Source of the DNA: Procambarus clarkii
Taxonomy: Eukaryota > Arthropoda > Malacostraca > Decapoda > Cambaridae
NCBI RefSeq assembly: GCF_040958095.1
Contig: NC_091198.1
Coordinates: 34,190,689 to 34,254,688, forward strand
Length of the DNA stretch: 64,000 bases
Direction of reading: 5' to 3'
Positions 12,201 through 22,945 of the stretch are shown here, piece by piece. Both the position numbers and the translations under genes were made by a program. Below the pieces are notes generated by a model. That model had not been told where the DNA came from. It did not search any database and saw nothing but the letters and a program-made list of their open reading frames with translations. How positions within the stretch are numbered: position 1 is the stretch's first letter; each line of letters opens with the position of its first letter.

Positions 12201-12978
12201 TGTTGTTTTTCCTGATCGCACTTATATGTGTCGCTTGCCTCCGGAGACTAGCATCTTTACAGCGGAACTTTATGCTATTCTCTATGCTCTTCGTCTCCTG
12301 CTTTCTCGTTGTCAGTCTTCCTTTGTAGTTGTTGTTGACTCTCGTAGTGCCCTCATGGCTCTCGGGTCCTTTAATCCGGTTCATCCAGTAGTTGTCGAGA
12401 TCCAGCATTGGCTGTTTCTCGTTCACAGTAAATTTAAGTCGGTTGAGTTTTGTTGGGTTCCCAGCCATATTGGTGTGTCTTTAAATGAACGTGCGGATGC
12501 TGCCGCCAAGGAAGCTGTCCGCTCTTGTCCCATCTCTCGTAAAGGCATTCCGTATTCCGACTTTTACCCGGTTATCCATTCCTCAGTCCTTACCCGTTGG
12601 CAGGCTTCTTGGTTGTCTGTTACTGGTAACAAGCTACGTTCTCTTAAATGTTGTGTTTCCTCGTGGCAGTCCTCCTTCCACCGTAACCGGCGGTGGGAAA
12701 CAGCTCTGGCGAGGTTGCGTATTGGCCATACTCGCTTAACCCATGGTCACTTGATGGAGCGCCGCCCTGCTCCTTATTGTCCTAGTTGCATTGTCCCTCT
12801 TACGGTCGTGCATGTCCTTCTTGAATGTCCTGACTTCCAGGACGAGCGTATGTCTTGCTTTCCGACCGCCCCTCGCGGTCACCTGTCCCTCGATAGAATT
12901 CTTGGTGACTCGGATACTTTTGATATCGTTCGCCTTATGCGTTTTTGTTCTCGTATTGGCATCCTTGGTGATATTTAG
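9250..12978 (+). pseudogene. LINE ORF2: AP endonuclease, reverse transcriptase, RNase H; two frameshifts
   Basis: Three overlapping frames make up the polyprotein: 9250-9636, 9546-11480 and 11455-12978. The endonuclease shows ILQWNIRG, CLQEPML, LLLGDFNCRHSLWG and GSDHFPI. RT shows AAGSDGIHYEML, FRPIALTSCVCKLFERM, VPQGSVLSTTLF and the catalytic YVDD in ALYVDDLTLCC. RNase H shows FTDGSKSADG, TAELYAI, VVVDSRSAL and NERADAAAKEA, so all four acidic positions look present. A C-terminal Cys/His cluster (CPSCIVPLTVVHVLLECP) follows. Frame breaks are near 9605 and 11440; the second copy reads through the latter (TFTRKHVVLRPS), so it is a lesion. Confidence 0.8.
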
Positions 12979-13059
12979 CGCCCTCTGATTATTTTGCGTA
13001 TTTGATGGTGCTACATAGCCTTCCCGGTTTGGTGCCTTCTTTTGATAATTACTTACTTA

Positions 13060-13072
13060 CTTAAGCTTACCA
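13060..13072 (+). repeat. Target-site duplication, right copy of RNase-H LINE
   Basis: Exact copy of the 13 bp at 6753-6765, directly after the TTAC-repeat tail. The next 300 bp (13073-13385) is A/T-rich flank with no gene recognised. Confidence 0.85.
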
Positions 13073-13384
13073 AGGAAGGTGGCATTGGAGGTGTTGCAAG
13101 AATTATGTTGTTTTCTTATTGCTGTAGAGAGCTAGTTATGAATATTAAATAACACACTATAATAGTTGAACAGTACAGTATTTTGTTTGCTATTTATTCA
13201 TTTAAATATTTACAAGAAAATAAAATGGGATTTAACAGAACTTAAGGCACATATGTTAAAAGCCATCGTACAGCATGTCAACACCCATGTGTCGACACAG
13301 TGGAGGGGAGATGGGAAGGCTGGCGTGAGGAGGGGGGGGGAAGATGGGGTGACCTGGCTGGACGTGCGATCTGTCTCTATCCAG

Positions 13385-14290
13385 TCTCGCCCACCCAGCC
13401 ACCTGTTCACCCACCTGTCTGCATGCCCACCTGCCAACCCACCCACCTGCCTGCATGCCCACCTGCCAACCCACCTACCTGCCTGCATGCCCACCTGCCA
13501 ACCCACCCATCTATTCACCCACCTGCCTGCTCGCCCACCCACCTCTTCACCTACCTGCCTGCATGCCCACCTGCCAACCCACCCACCTGCCAACCCACCC
13601 ACCTGTCAACCACCCACCTGTTCACCCACCTGTCTGCTCGCCCATCCACCTGCCTGCCAACTCACCAACCTGCCAACCCACTCACCTGTTCACCCAAATG
13701 CCTGCATGACCACCTGCCAACCTCCCACCTGTTCACCCACTTGCCTGCTCGCCCACCCGCCTGCCTACATGCCCACCTGCCAACCCACCCACCTGTTCAC
13801 CCACCTTCCTGCTTGCCCACCCACCTGCCTGATAGCCCACCCAACCACCTGTTCACCCATCTGCCTGCTTGCCCACCCACCCACCTGAATGCTCACCCAG
13901 CCACCTGTTCACCCATTTACCTGCTTGCCCACCCACCCACCTGTTCACCCACCTTCCTGCTTGCCCACCCACCTGCCTGATAGCCCACCCAACCACCTGT
14001 TCACCCATTTGCCTGCACACCCGCGTGCCTTCTCACCCACCCACCCACTTGTTCCCCCACTTCCCTGCCCACCCACCTGTTTACCCACCTGCCTGCACGC
14101 CCACTTACCCACCTGGCTGCTCGCCCACCCACCTACCTGATAGCCCACCCACTTGCCTGCTCGAACCTGTTCACCCACCAAGCCTATCTGCCTGTCATCC
14201 ACCCATCCAAAACCCACCTGCCTGAACCTACTTATCCATGCCTGCCCACCCACCCACCTGCCTGCCCACCTATCAGCTAGGTTGCTAACC
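13385..14290 (+). repeat. C-rich minisatellite (CCCACCTG-type)
   Basis: About 900 bp of degenerate tandem sequence built from the octamer CCCACCTG alternating with TTCACC, CCTGC, CATG and CAACC spacers. The plus strand is strongly C-rich and G-poor. Long ORFs in all three plus frames and in minus frames arise from the repeat and read as Pro/His/Thr or Gly/Val/Trp low-complexity strings, so I treat none as genes. Confidence 0.85.
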
Positions 14291-14309
14291 ACCCACCCAG
14301 CCCCACACA

Positions 14310-15425
14310 CTAATTAGTGTGTGTCAATTCAAATCATGAGTGGTATAAAAATTGTTGGAAATAGTCCCTTTTGGACTCAGGTGAAAAAGTACTCTTATCT
14401 GGAAAACGTGATTATCCGGCTGGGGGTCCTTCCCATATAGTCCGGATAATCGAGTGGAGACAGTAAGCTGGTATTGTGTCCAAACAGCATTGTGGCCACC
14501 ATACACTGCATGAGAAATCACACAGCAGCCAGCAGACGACGCTATGGGTATGTCGCCACCTCCCCTCACCAAAAACGCTCCTCCCAACCTACTCCTGTTG
14601 CTGTTGTTTACACTATATACACACATTGTATTTATCCATGTACATATGTGTTCATCATAGCGAACCACTAGGCTAGTATGGTGTGCAAAACAAAGAGTGG
14701 CTGCCACACACAGTGACGCTATCTCGATCTTCTCCCTCCCGCCCCCACCAAAATTTCTCCTCCCACAATACTACATACATATGTACATGGGTATATACAC
14801 ACATTGTATATACCCATGTACCTATTTGTTCACCATAGCGAACTATTAGGCTAGTATGGTGTGCAAAACAAGAGTGGCTGCCACACACATTGAGGCTACC
14901 TCAATTCCCTCCTCCCTCATCAAACTTCCTTCTCCCACAATACTATGCACAGCACTAATTATCACCACAATCCTGCTATTACCACAGTCCTGGTGGCTAA
15001 ATCCTGTAAATGAATAATTGACCATAAGTTTATTTTGTAAAGTAACATATGAAGTCGTTTGAAGATTCCTAGATGGACGAAATAATGCTGTGGTGCTGTG
15101 GCTAGCGCTGTGAACATCATGAACAGCATTAATTCACTGATATTTGAACGTTCTACACAGTCATTATCATACTCAGGCTCTTCTGTAATACTATCATAGC
15201 TAAATAATACCAGTTATATATATATTTTGACATTATTATACGATGCTGTAGTCACAAGCTAAACAGCAGTGCTGTGAGCTCATTCTGCATGCGCCAGGCT
15301 TGGTTGCTCACTCAGTAAGGAGGCTCTCACTCCCGGGAATGTTGCTCACGATTTTTTTTTTAAATGGCGTCTGTTTACAAGAGCCCTGAGGAAGCTTATG
15401 TGAATCCCATGTAGAGTTTTGAATC
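14310..15425 (+). mobile_element. Diverged member of the TTAA element family
   Basis: The stretch repeats the family's signature blocks in plus orientation but with many changes. These are TATATACACACATTGTAT-type units with CATAGCGAAC about 180 bp apart (near 14610 and 14790), then CAGCAGTGCTGTGAGCTCAT (15262) and ATGGCGTCTGTTTACAAGAG (15364). The TTAA/CCCTT termini are not clear, so boundaries are approximate. No coding content is seen. Confidence 0.5.
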
Positions 15426-15781
15426 ATATGCTAAAAATAAAAATACCCCGCTGCACGTTGCACACACCCCATTGAGGGCCTGCAGGCGTGTTGTGCAGTT
15501 CAGTGGTTAAAAGGATTTATGCAACATCATATTGTAAGGTTTAGGTATAATATTTGTATATTGTTTATATTTATACAGTACTATTGTACATGGATACAAC
15601 TCTCCCACTCATATATGTTCTTCTATTGAGATTGCACTACATGTTCAAATGAAGTGAAAATTTAAACACAGCAGAAAGTAAAAAAGAAAAAAGATGAAAA
15701 TAATGCACATTATACTGGATACATAAATTACTTAATTGTGTATAATACTCAGGAAAGTAAATGGGTTATTTTTGTTTGCAG

Positions 15782-15942
15782 TTGGCTTTCCCGTGTGCTG
15801 GAGCCAGTGGTGATAATAAGGATGGAGACAAGTGAGGGAGCCTCGCATACCTTCCATGTGCCACTTTCCACATTCCACCAACTAAGATACACTGTTGCCA
15901 GTCTTTTACACCAAATGGAATCACTTGAAGTATCTCCTGTAT
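15782..15942 (+). CDS. COMMD5: COMMD5-like protein, penultimate exon encoding the COMM domain
   Basis: An intron acceptor (TTTTTGTTTGCAG ending at 15781) opens a frame that encodes WLSRVLEPVVIIRM, FHVPLSTFHQLRYTVA and LLHQMESLE. The spacing L-x-R-x-L-x-P-x-V, F-x-V-P-x-x-x-F-x-x-L-R-Y-x-V-A, M-x-x-L-E matches the COMM domain of COMMD5, a subunit of the Commander endosomal-recycling complex. The strongest donor is TAT|GTAAAA at 15942/15943; a weaker one is GAA|GTATCT at 15928/15929. If unspliced, the frame ends at TAG 15954-15956. Upstream exons were not found, since repeats fill that side. Family membership is from recalled conservation, so the exact paralogue is uncertain. Confidence 0.55.
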
Positions 15943-16321
15943 GTAAAAAATTATAGATCACATTTGCATTGTCGACTTTTAATGGCATGGTAATATGTGA
16001 TGGTTTAATATAGAACACACATGATTGTACTTTTATCCAAGTTTAGAATGTCTTCATTACTTCTGTTAAAAAATAATAAGAGAGCCATAGCATTTTTGAA
16101 ATCTATGTTTATATTGAAGATATACTACACAGTAATATATAGGACATAGAACTTGCATTGTTGATGATTCATAAGGGTATTTTAATAAATAAGTAAACAA
16201 ACCCATTACTGGTGCAGGCACTGTAATCTGTGCTCAGTACTGTACTGTAATTATTTTGATTTATAAAGTTTTGAGTTTGGATATGATTGCAAGTATTAAT
16301 TAGACTAGAGATTGCATCCTA

Positions 16322-16575
16322 GAGCCGGTCGGCCGAGCGGACAGCACGCTGGACTTGTGATCCTGTGGTCCTGGGTTCGATCCCAGGCGCCGGCGACAAA
16401 CAATGGGCAGAGTTTCTTTCACCCTATGCCCCTGTTACCTAGCAGTAAAATAGGTACCTGGGTGTTAGTCAGCTATCACGGGCTGCTTCCTGCGGGTGGA
16501 GGCCTGGTCGAGGACCAGGCCGCGGGGACACTAAAAAAAAAGCCCCGAAATTCATCTCAAGATAATCTCAAGATA
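16322..16575 (+). mobile_element. tRNA-derived SINE (decapod type), copy 1
   Basis: The head folds as a tRNA: acceptor halves GCCGGTC and GCGCCGGC, A-box-like GGCCGAGCGGACAG, and T-arm CTGGGTTCGATCCCAG (B box GGTTCGATCCC). A body follows with CCTGTTACCTAGCAGTAAAAT and GGAGGCCTGGTCGAGG, and the 3' end is CTCAAGATAATCTCAAGATAA. A second copy lies at 61894-62141. It sits inside the proposed intron of the COMMD5-like gene. ATCCT occurs at both edges, a possible short duplication. Confidence 0.85.
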
Positions 16576-16616
16576 AGAATCCTTTCCAGTAATTCTGCTT
16601 GCACTGATTTTTGTAG

Positions 16617-16678
16617 CGTGTTTGTCCAACACAGAAGATGAACTAGAAAGTGAAAGACTTAAAGAAGAGTTTGGATGA
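16617..16678 (+). CDS. COMMD5: Possible last coding exon of the COMMD5-like gene
   Basis: After an acceptor-like GATTTTTGTAG (ending 16616) a short frame runs to TGA at 16676-16678, in phase with the donor at 15942. It encodes an acidic, helix-prone tail ending LESERLKEEFG. An AATAAA polyadenylation signal follows at 16711-16716. The match of phase, acceptor, stop and poly(A) signal supports an exon. The tail itself is not a feature I recognise from COMMD5, and using the weaker upstream donor would give a nine-residue tail instead. Confidence 0.4.
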
Positions 16679-16710
16679 AGTGTCTTTTATTATTAAAGCC
16701 AAAACAATTT

Positions 16711-16716
16711 AATAAA
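16711..16716 (+). promoter_or_regulatory. Candidate polyadenylation signal of the COMMD5-like gene
   Basis: AATAAA lies 33 bp after the proposed stop codon at 16676-16678, within TTTAATAAACTGTC. Confidence 0.45.
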
Positions 16717-16756
16717 CTGTCATACACCATACGAGTTTGACTTGCTATTGCAATAT

Positions 16757-17560
16757 TAACCCCTGCATTGCATACCTGTTTCATATCACAATGTGATACA
16801 GGTATATCAAATACATAATTTAAAAATTCTAACTTTTTATCTTTCTAATACTTATTGTTAAAATGCATTCCCTGATCATAGGAAAAAAATTATGATGCTT
16901 ACTTTGACCGAGATGCCCAGAGGAAGTCACCTGGGCCAGGCACACAGCAAGAGTTGCCACAAATGTATCTACTGTATACCGATTTGTTTCTGTGACATAT
17001 GATTTGTATTTCTCAGGTTTTTGCAGTTATAAAGTGAATGCATTTGAGAAATTTCTACAATAAAACATTTGAAACATCAATACATAAAGATAATTGTATT
17101 ACTAATATGCACATATTATGTTCTTTGAGCAGTAAAACCTACGCTGTTTTGCTAGTTATCACACTGCTGTATACATGTTATATATAACTACAAGTTCTTG
17201 CATCATTACAAATCACTAAGCAGTTTTCGTGGGTATGATAATCTCATAACGCTTGATCCAAGCTCAACTTAGCCCCTCTACAAAAACTCGTCAGGTGCCA
17301 CATCACACGATGCAGCACAGTGCTGCCTGACACACTACACACACTGTTAACATTAGCCAAAACTTCTATTAGAATTCTAGTCACTAAATCCTGAATGTAA
17401 ATAATTTTTCACATGTTCATTTTCGAAAGAAACATGTGGTCCCGTTACATGATACATACACACAACGAACGACAGCTGTGGCTGTCTGCCTTGCACTGTG
17501 AAAATCATCACCAGCTTCAGGTTCACTGATAACAGAACCTTGTACATAGTGTTTAACCCT
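16757..17560 (+). mobile_element. Old, diverged TTAA-family element
   Basis: It opens with TTAACCCCTGCATTGC and keeps family landmarks in order: CCTGATCATAGGAAAAA (16872), CAAGAGTTGCCACAAA (16948), ATATGCACATATTATG (17105) and GTTATATATAAC (17179). It ends near TTAACCCTT at 17553. Divergence from elements B and E is high, so it is an older copy. No gene is seen here. Confidence 0.45.
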
Positions 17561-17575
17561 TAACATGCTCGGGGT

Positions 17576-19149
17576 TTAACCCTTAAACTGCGCATGGCGT
17601 ATATATACGCCCTGAGTAACATGTCCCATGGTGCGCATGGCGTATATATACTGCCATAGGGTGCCAGGCCTGATTCAAATGGCCCGCGGCTACACGGGGT
17701 TCACAGTAACTTCCTCAGGGCTCTTGTAAACAGATGCCATTTAAAAAAAAAATCGTGGGCAATATTCTCAGGTGTGAGAGCCACAGTACTGTTGGAGCAA
17801 CCAAGGCCGGCGCACGCAGCATGAGCGAACAGCATTGATGTTCAGCTTGTGACCACAGCATCGCCGAAAAATGTCAAAATAAATATATAATTGTTATTAT
17901 TTAGCTATGACAATATTACAGATGACCAATGACTGTGATATAAATAACCAGGGTTGTGGTAATAGCAGGATTGTTGTAATAATTAGCGCTGTGGGAGGAG
18001 TGATGCTGAGAGACGGAGGGAGACAGCATCGTGTGGCCACCTGTTATTGTTTACATTCACCATACCAGGTCAGTGGTTCTCTATGGTGAACACAAATGTA
18101 GATACTTATATATAATGTGTGTATTAGTGTAATAACAGTAAAAGGATTATGCTGGGAGGAGACATATGGGTGACGGAGGTGACGTCGTCTGCACGATTTG
18201 TCTAGCTGTTTAGAGGGTGGCCACTATGCTCTTTGGGCGCACTACAAGCTTAGGTGTACAGTTACGGTGCATAAAACATGTAGATATTTATATATAATAT
18301 GTGTATACAGAGTAATAACACTGCAAAAGGTATTGTTGGGGGAGAAAGTTTAGTGCGTGTGACCTTGAAAGAGCGAGGGAGCCGCCAGCCGTCATCTGTG
18401 TATGGCGACGACTCTTAGTGCCTGAACTAACTATATCAGCTTAGCTGTACAGTTGTGGTGAACTAAAATATACACATACTTATATATAACGTCTGTATAT
18501 AGTGTAATAACACCACAACTGGTATTGTTGGGGGAGAAAGTTTAGTGCGTGTGTTGAGGGAGTGGCAGCGAGTGGCTGGCTGGTGTGTGGCGGTAACTCC
18601 TCGTTGCTTTTCGACTCTCAATACCAACTTAGTGGTTCGTTATGGTGACCAAAACATGCCAATACTTATATATAACCTATGTATAGAGTGTAATAGCAGC
18701 AAAACTATTTGTTTATAGTTTTATAAACATAATAATTGAATCACTAATATGCACATCATACTTTTGAGTATAGCGATTATTAACCACTTTTATTATATAA
18801 ATATATTACAATACACACTATTGAATAATATTACTGCAAAAAAACTAAGAAAAAATCAATCAGAGACATTGAAACAATTAGGTAATAATATCTTTGTGGC
18901 AACTCCCATCTGTCAACGCGGGTGACGCTGACCAGGTCTGACGACCGCTCTGTCAACGCCCACTATTTGCCAGACTTCCTCGGTCAATTGCGCCCAAAAT
19001 ATGTCACCTACGATTTTTTTTTTATTTTTTCCGTGCTCAGGGGACACAAATTAACATGTTTAGAAGACGAAAAAAAAATTTTGAATTTTTTTTTTCTTGC
19101 GCACAGGGGTGTAAATGTCCCAAGGACCCCTGAGCAGTGTAAGGGTTAA
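17576..19149 (-). mobile_element. TTAA-flanked non-autonomous element D
   Basis: It starts TTAACCCTTAAACTGCGCATGG (17576) and ends AAGGGTTAA (19149), in the orientation of element A. The terminal block (GCCATTTAAAAAAAAAATCG near 17737) and internal units of about 180 bp are present, with TTATATATAA motifs near 18107, 18290, 18479 and 18668. At the start it has a short doubled segment, GCGCATGGCGTATATATA. No transposase ORF. Confidence 0.6.
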
Positions 19150-20150
19150 TATCCTGCCATCCCCACAGGCGCATGTCATTTTGAAAAAAAAAAAATTATT
19201 TTTTCTTTCTAACCTGTTAATTAGTGTTCACTGATCACGGGAAAAATAATAAAAAAATCGTAAGTGGCATATATTGCCCGCTATAGGGCGGGGAAGTCTG
19301 GCAAATTATAGGCGCTGACTCAGCTGTGCGTCCCAGGCGGTCTGTTGCTCAGCAAGCTGTCAGGCCAGAGTTGCCACAAAGAGATAATTACCGAATTATT
19401 TCAATGTCTCTGATTGATTTTTCATACTTTTTTTGCTGTAATATTATTCAATAGTGTGTAGTTTGATATATTTATATAATAAAATGAGTGAATCGTTGGT
19501 GTACTCAAAAATATGGTGTGCATATTGTTGATTCAATTATGTTCATCAATCAGTGAACAAATACTTTGTCGGTTATTACACTATAAGCACAGGTTATATA
19601 TAAGTATTTGCATGTTTTGTTCACTATAACGAACCACTAAGTAGCTATTATGAGTCAAAAAGTAATGAGGAGTGACCGCCGTGTACCAGCCAGCCACTCC
19701 CGCCCTCCCTCCAGTCATCTGACTCACCCTCATTCTCCTCCCACAATAATGTTTTTGCTATAATTCACTATATACAGACGTTATATATAAGTATCTACAT
19801 GTTTTGTTCACCATAACTGTACATCTAAGCTTGTATGGTGAGTAAAGGCACAGAGATGTGGCTACTCACACAGTCAGCTGATCGGCGGCCGCCCTCAAGA
19901 TCAGACGCACTAATATTTCTCCTCCAACAATACTGTGTGGTGTTATTACGCTATATATCTTATATACAGACGTTATATATAAGTATCTACATGTTTTATT
20001 CACCATAACTGTACATCTTAGCTTGTATGGTGAGTAAAGGCACAGAGATGTGGCTACTCACACAGTCAGCTGATCGGCGGCCGCCCTCAAGGCCAGACGC
20101 ACTAATATTTCTCCTCCAACAATACTGTGTGGTGTTATTACGCTATATAT

Positions 20151-22417
20151 TGTTGGGGTTTACCTCTTATCTTACTCTGGGTGAGCAACCGTTATCAGTA
20201 CTTATCCTGGCAAGGTCGCCAATGTTGGGGATTACCTTTACTCTTACTCTTACTCTTACTCTGGGTGAGCAACAGATATGTTCAAGGTCACTCACCGTAG
20301 CCCTGCGGGTCTTCACTCTAATCCTCTCAGGCGCCACTGTACGCCAGGAGAGTATCCCAGTCAATCCCAACCGGCCTCTGATTGAGAAGGAGTGGGAACA
20401 CAACTCGTTCACTTAACTATTATGTGCCCGCCCCAACAATAGGGCTTTACTATTAACCACAAGATCGCCAACTGGTGTTTTCGGTGTCCAGTAACACGTC
20501 AGTGGACTGGTTGAATTTGTGGTAGCCTTGGCAAGGTCACACTCAATAGATCAGGATTTCAGGCAGGTACTTACTTTTATCACTCTTTACTTTCAAGTAT
20601 AATATAGCCACAAGATAAATGGAGGGGATGATATAAACACAAATATATTTTGTATTTTACTTAAAAGTCATTCAAAGATGTCACAAGGTCATATCAATAA
20701 ATAAATCAGCTGATCCAGGCGGGAGTCGGTCGTTCCCACGTATATTATGCACTCACTACGGTGGCAACACTCCCCCTTCTCGTCAATGTCACAATCAGCT
20801 GAGCGCCCCCTTCCGCGCGAAAGTTTATTGCTTGTTTCTCTAGCGGCACGCGCGCTGTTTCTTTAAGTTCTCAAAGATCACTAGAAGTTCGCACACTCGA
20901 TATTTGCAACAATAGCACGGATTACTTCGCTACACTGTACTTGGGCTCCAACAATCGTTTCTATAATAAATGCGACAATAATTCACTATAATGGTTTTTA
21001 CACACTGCCCTTCTTTTCAATGGTAACTTATGGAGTATTTAACACTGGTGTTCTCAGTACTTCCTTTCGTGGGCAATAACACAATAAATCACTGCACTCA
21101 CAAATGGTTATTCAATGCACGAACATAGACATATATAATATAGATAAATCAGACATCAATAAATGGTAAATAAATAGTTACTGGGCACATCGCCTAACTT
21201 CCAAATACTGGCATAATATTATATATAATTTCTCACTATATGTTCACATTAAAGTCTCATGCAAGATATACAAAACACAGTAAATTCATCAATTATTCCG
21301 GGTGCCTGTACACACCAATAATAATATATATAAGTATCGTGAGTACTCTTGATAGTACTATTCTGCACACTGGTGCCTTACTGTGACATAGGTGAGCCTT
21401 GCTCACGACACACAAAATCCTCAGGCTAAGTAATATAGCTGAATAATATAGCTGACTAAAGGGGAATTGGGAGGGATACTAGAACCACCTACTTCCACCT
21501 ATCCTCCGATGAGAGTTGAGTTGTAGCTCCTGGTCCTGGTGTCGGGAACGCCCCCACACACACGTAGTCGTGTCCTCCAGGAACCCAATCGCTGTCCCAC
21601 CGTTTAGCGCGTCGTCTCCGTGCCTTCTTCCCAGCAGGTCCGTGCTCCTCCTCGACTTCTTGTAGGGTTGGAGTCGGTCTCCTGGCCGTCGACTTCTCCC
21701 AGCTACGGCTGCCCGCCTACTTCTCGGCTGCAGTCGTCCGGATTCCCAACTAGTCCTCTTCTTCCTCTGCTACCCAGTGGCTCTGGTCAGCCACTACGCC
21801 GTCACGAATGGGTGAACTGCCTCAGACATCGCCTACGTCACTGCACAGACTTCACTTCTTCTTGCACAGTACCTGTCCTGGAGCACTTGTTGCTCAATAA
21901 CCGTCGATTCCCTCTCTGGTTCAACACATGAACTAAGGAAGACCTCACAGAGTACTGGCAGACTTCAGGTGATGCGTAAAATCCACGGGAGCGGGAAACA
22001 ACTGTCAAACTGACAGGACCAATCGTCGCACGTCCAACCTCCTTGACGTGTCGTGTCTGACTGATGGCGCCAACGCGGCGCGCTGCCCGGACCCCCCTTC
22101 CTTCGTGACGTCACTTTCGCCACGGGAGGTTTTCATTGGCTCCCTGTGCCACATTGCTGTCGGTGACCAATCCGGTGTCACTGACGTCACACAGTTTTGG
22201 CGGGGAAACAGGAGAGCCAGCGCCATCTTGGCTTCCTAAAGGGCCTAAACCACAGGCCAAAATATTATTGTTTCACAAATTTCTCAGCTCTCCGAGAACA
22301 CTCCACTCTCACACATGTATCAAATTGATGCCTGCGACGTAGAGAACGCTTGGGTAAAGTGGACATGACTCTTACTGCAGGCGTGGGAGAAATATAAGGA
22401 GGGGGAACACCATCACA
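20151..22417 (-). repeat. Gypsy LTR (3' LTR relative to gag-pol)
   Basis: 2267 bp, TG...CA on the plus strand (TGTTGGGG to CATCACA). The plus-strand left edge carries an internal duplication: the block from TGTTGGGG through CTGGGTGAGCAAC recurs within 70-100 bp, separated by TCCTGGCAAGGTCGCCAA, which matches the primer-binding site. ORFs inside (for example 21620-21931) are present in both LTRs but look non-protein-like. It has a 13-bp duplication near 21430 absent from the other LTR. Confidence 0.9.
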
Positions 22418-22422
22418 TACCC

Positions 22423-22433
22423 CTCCCCTTAAA
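22423..22433 (-). other. Polypurine tract of the Gypsy element
   Basis: On the minus strand the run AAGGGGAGGGG stands immediately before the 3' LTR start TGTGATGG, the standard site for plus-strand priming. A stop of the RNase H frame lies about 20 bp upstream. Confidence 0.8.
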
Positions 22434-22450
22434 ATAAGAGTCATGTCTGG

Positions 22451-22744
22451 TTAGTGTATACGGGATAGGGCATCTGCTACTACGTTGTCCTTCCCCTTGA
22501 TGTGCTTGATTTCCAGCCGGTACTCTTGCAGTAACAACGCCCACCTCGTCAGGCGTTGGTTGGAGTTCTTCATTTTGTATAAGAAGGTGAGAGGGTTGTG
22601 ATCTGTGAATACCAGAACAGGTCTCGCCTCTCCTCCCACGGACACATCAAAGTGCTTCAGGGCCATAACTAGCGCCAATGCCTCCTTCTCAACGGTGCTA
22701 TAGACCCGCTGGTATTTTACAAACTTCTTCGAGTAGAACGCTAC
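22451..22744 (-). pseudogene. Gypsy RNase H, C-terminal part separated by a DNA insertion
   Basis: Directly after the inserted element the minus frame resumes with VAFYSKKFVKYQ and VEKEALALVMALKHF, then FTDHNPLTFLY and GKDNVVADALSRIH before the stop. These are the middle and end of a Gypsy RNase H, including the catalytic Asp in FTDHNPL and the terminal D of VADALSR. The N-terminal part is on the other side of 22745-22945. Nothing follows in the coding region: there is no env-like gene before the polypurine tract. Confidence 0.85.
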
Positions 22745-22945
22745 CCTGGAAACACAAACCGAAACTGTCTCTATTTTCCGCTTGTAACAACTTGTAATAA
22801 AGTTGTTACATCTTGGCTTAATGTGTTTATGACGTATTGGAACGTTGTTACAACTTGATATATTGGTTGTTATAACTGGTTAGGTGGTGTTAAAACTTGT
22901 TCGAACGTTGTACCAACGTTGTAGTTTCGGTGTGTGTTTGGCGGG
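22745..22945. mobile_element. Short terminal-inverted-repeat element (MITE-like) in Gypsy RNase H
   Basis: 201 bp flanked by TAC (22742-22744 and 22946-22948). Near its ends AAACACAAACCGAAACT (22750) and AGTTTCGGTGTGTGTTT (22923) form inverted repeats with one mismatch. The interior repeats the palindromic word TTGTTACAAC and AACGTTGTA-like motifs. RNase H codons are continuous when it and one TAC are ignored, so the edges are firm. It has no ORF. A 3-bp duplication fits several DNA transposon superfamilies; I cannot assign one. Confidence 0.8.

Larger units (their letters stand above)
6766..13059 (+). mobile_element. Full-length RNase-H-bearing LINE (I-clade-like), copy 1
   Basis: A 6.29-kb element bounded by an exact 13-bp target duplication. 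The order is a 5' UTR of about 490 bp, ORF1 with CCHC knuckles (7255-9226, frameshifted), then ORF2 with AP endonuclease, reverse transcriptase and RNase H (9250-12978). It ends in a TTAC-type tail (ATTACTTACTTACTTA). RNase H after RT plus a CCHC ORF1 places it near the I/Nimb/jockey groups. A second copy lies on the minus strand at 59083-64000. It inserted next to or within the 5' part of the LINE at 3836-6660. Frameshifts mean it is no longer autonomous. Confidence 0.8.

Noticed and set aside
13166..14225. Long Pro/His/Thr-rich and Gly/Trp-rich ORFs over the minisatellite
   Set aside because: They exist in several frames on both strands because the repeat lacks stop codons. They have no start context or domain.
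16322..16394. A functional tRNA gene at the SINE head
   Set aside because: The fold and boxes are tRNA-like, but the same head with the same body recurs at 61894. The acceptor and anticodon stems are imperfect, so it is a SINE promoter.
21620..21931. ORF of 103 codons in the LTR, repeated at 29114-29431
   Set aside because: It lies inside both LTRs, has frame-altering indels between the two, and shows no protein family features.
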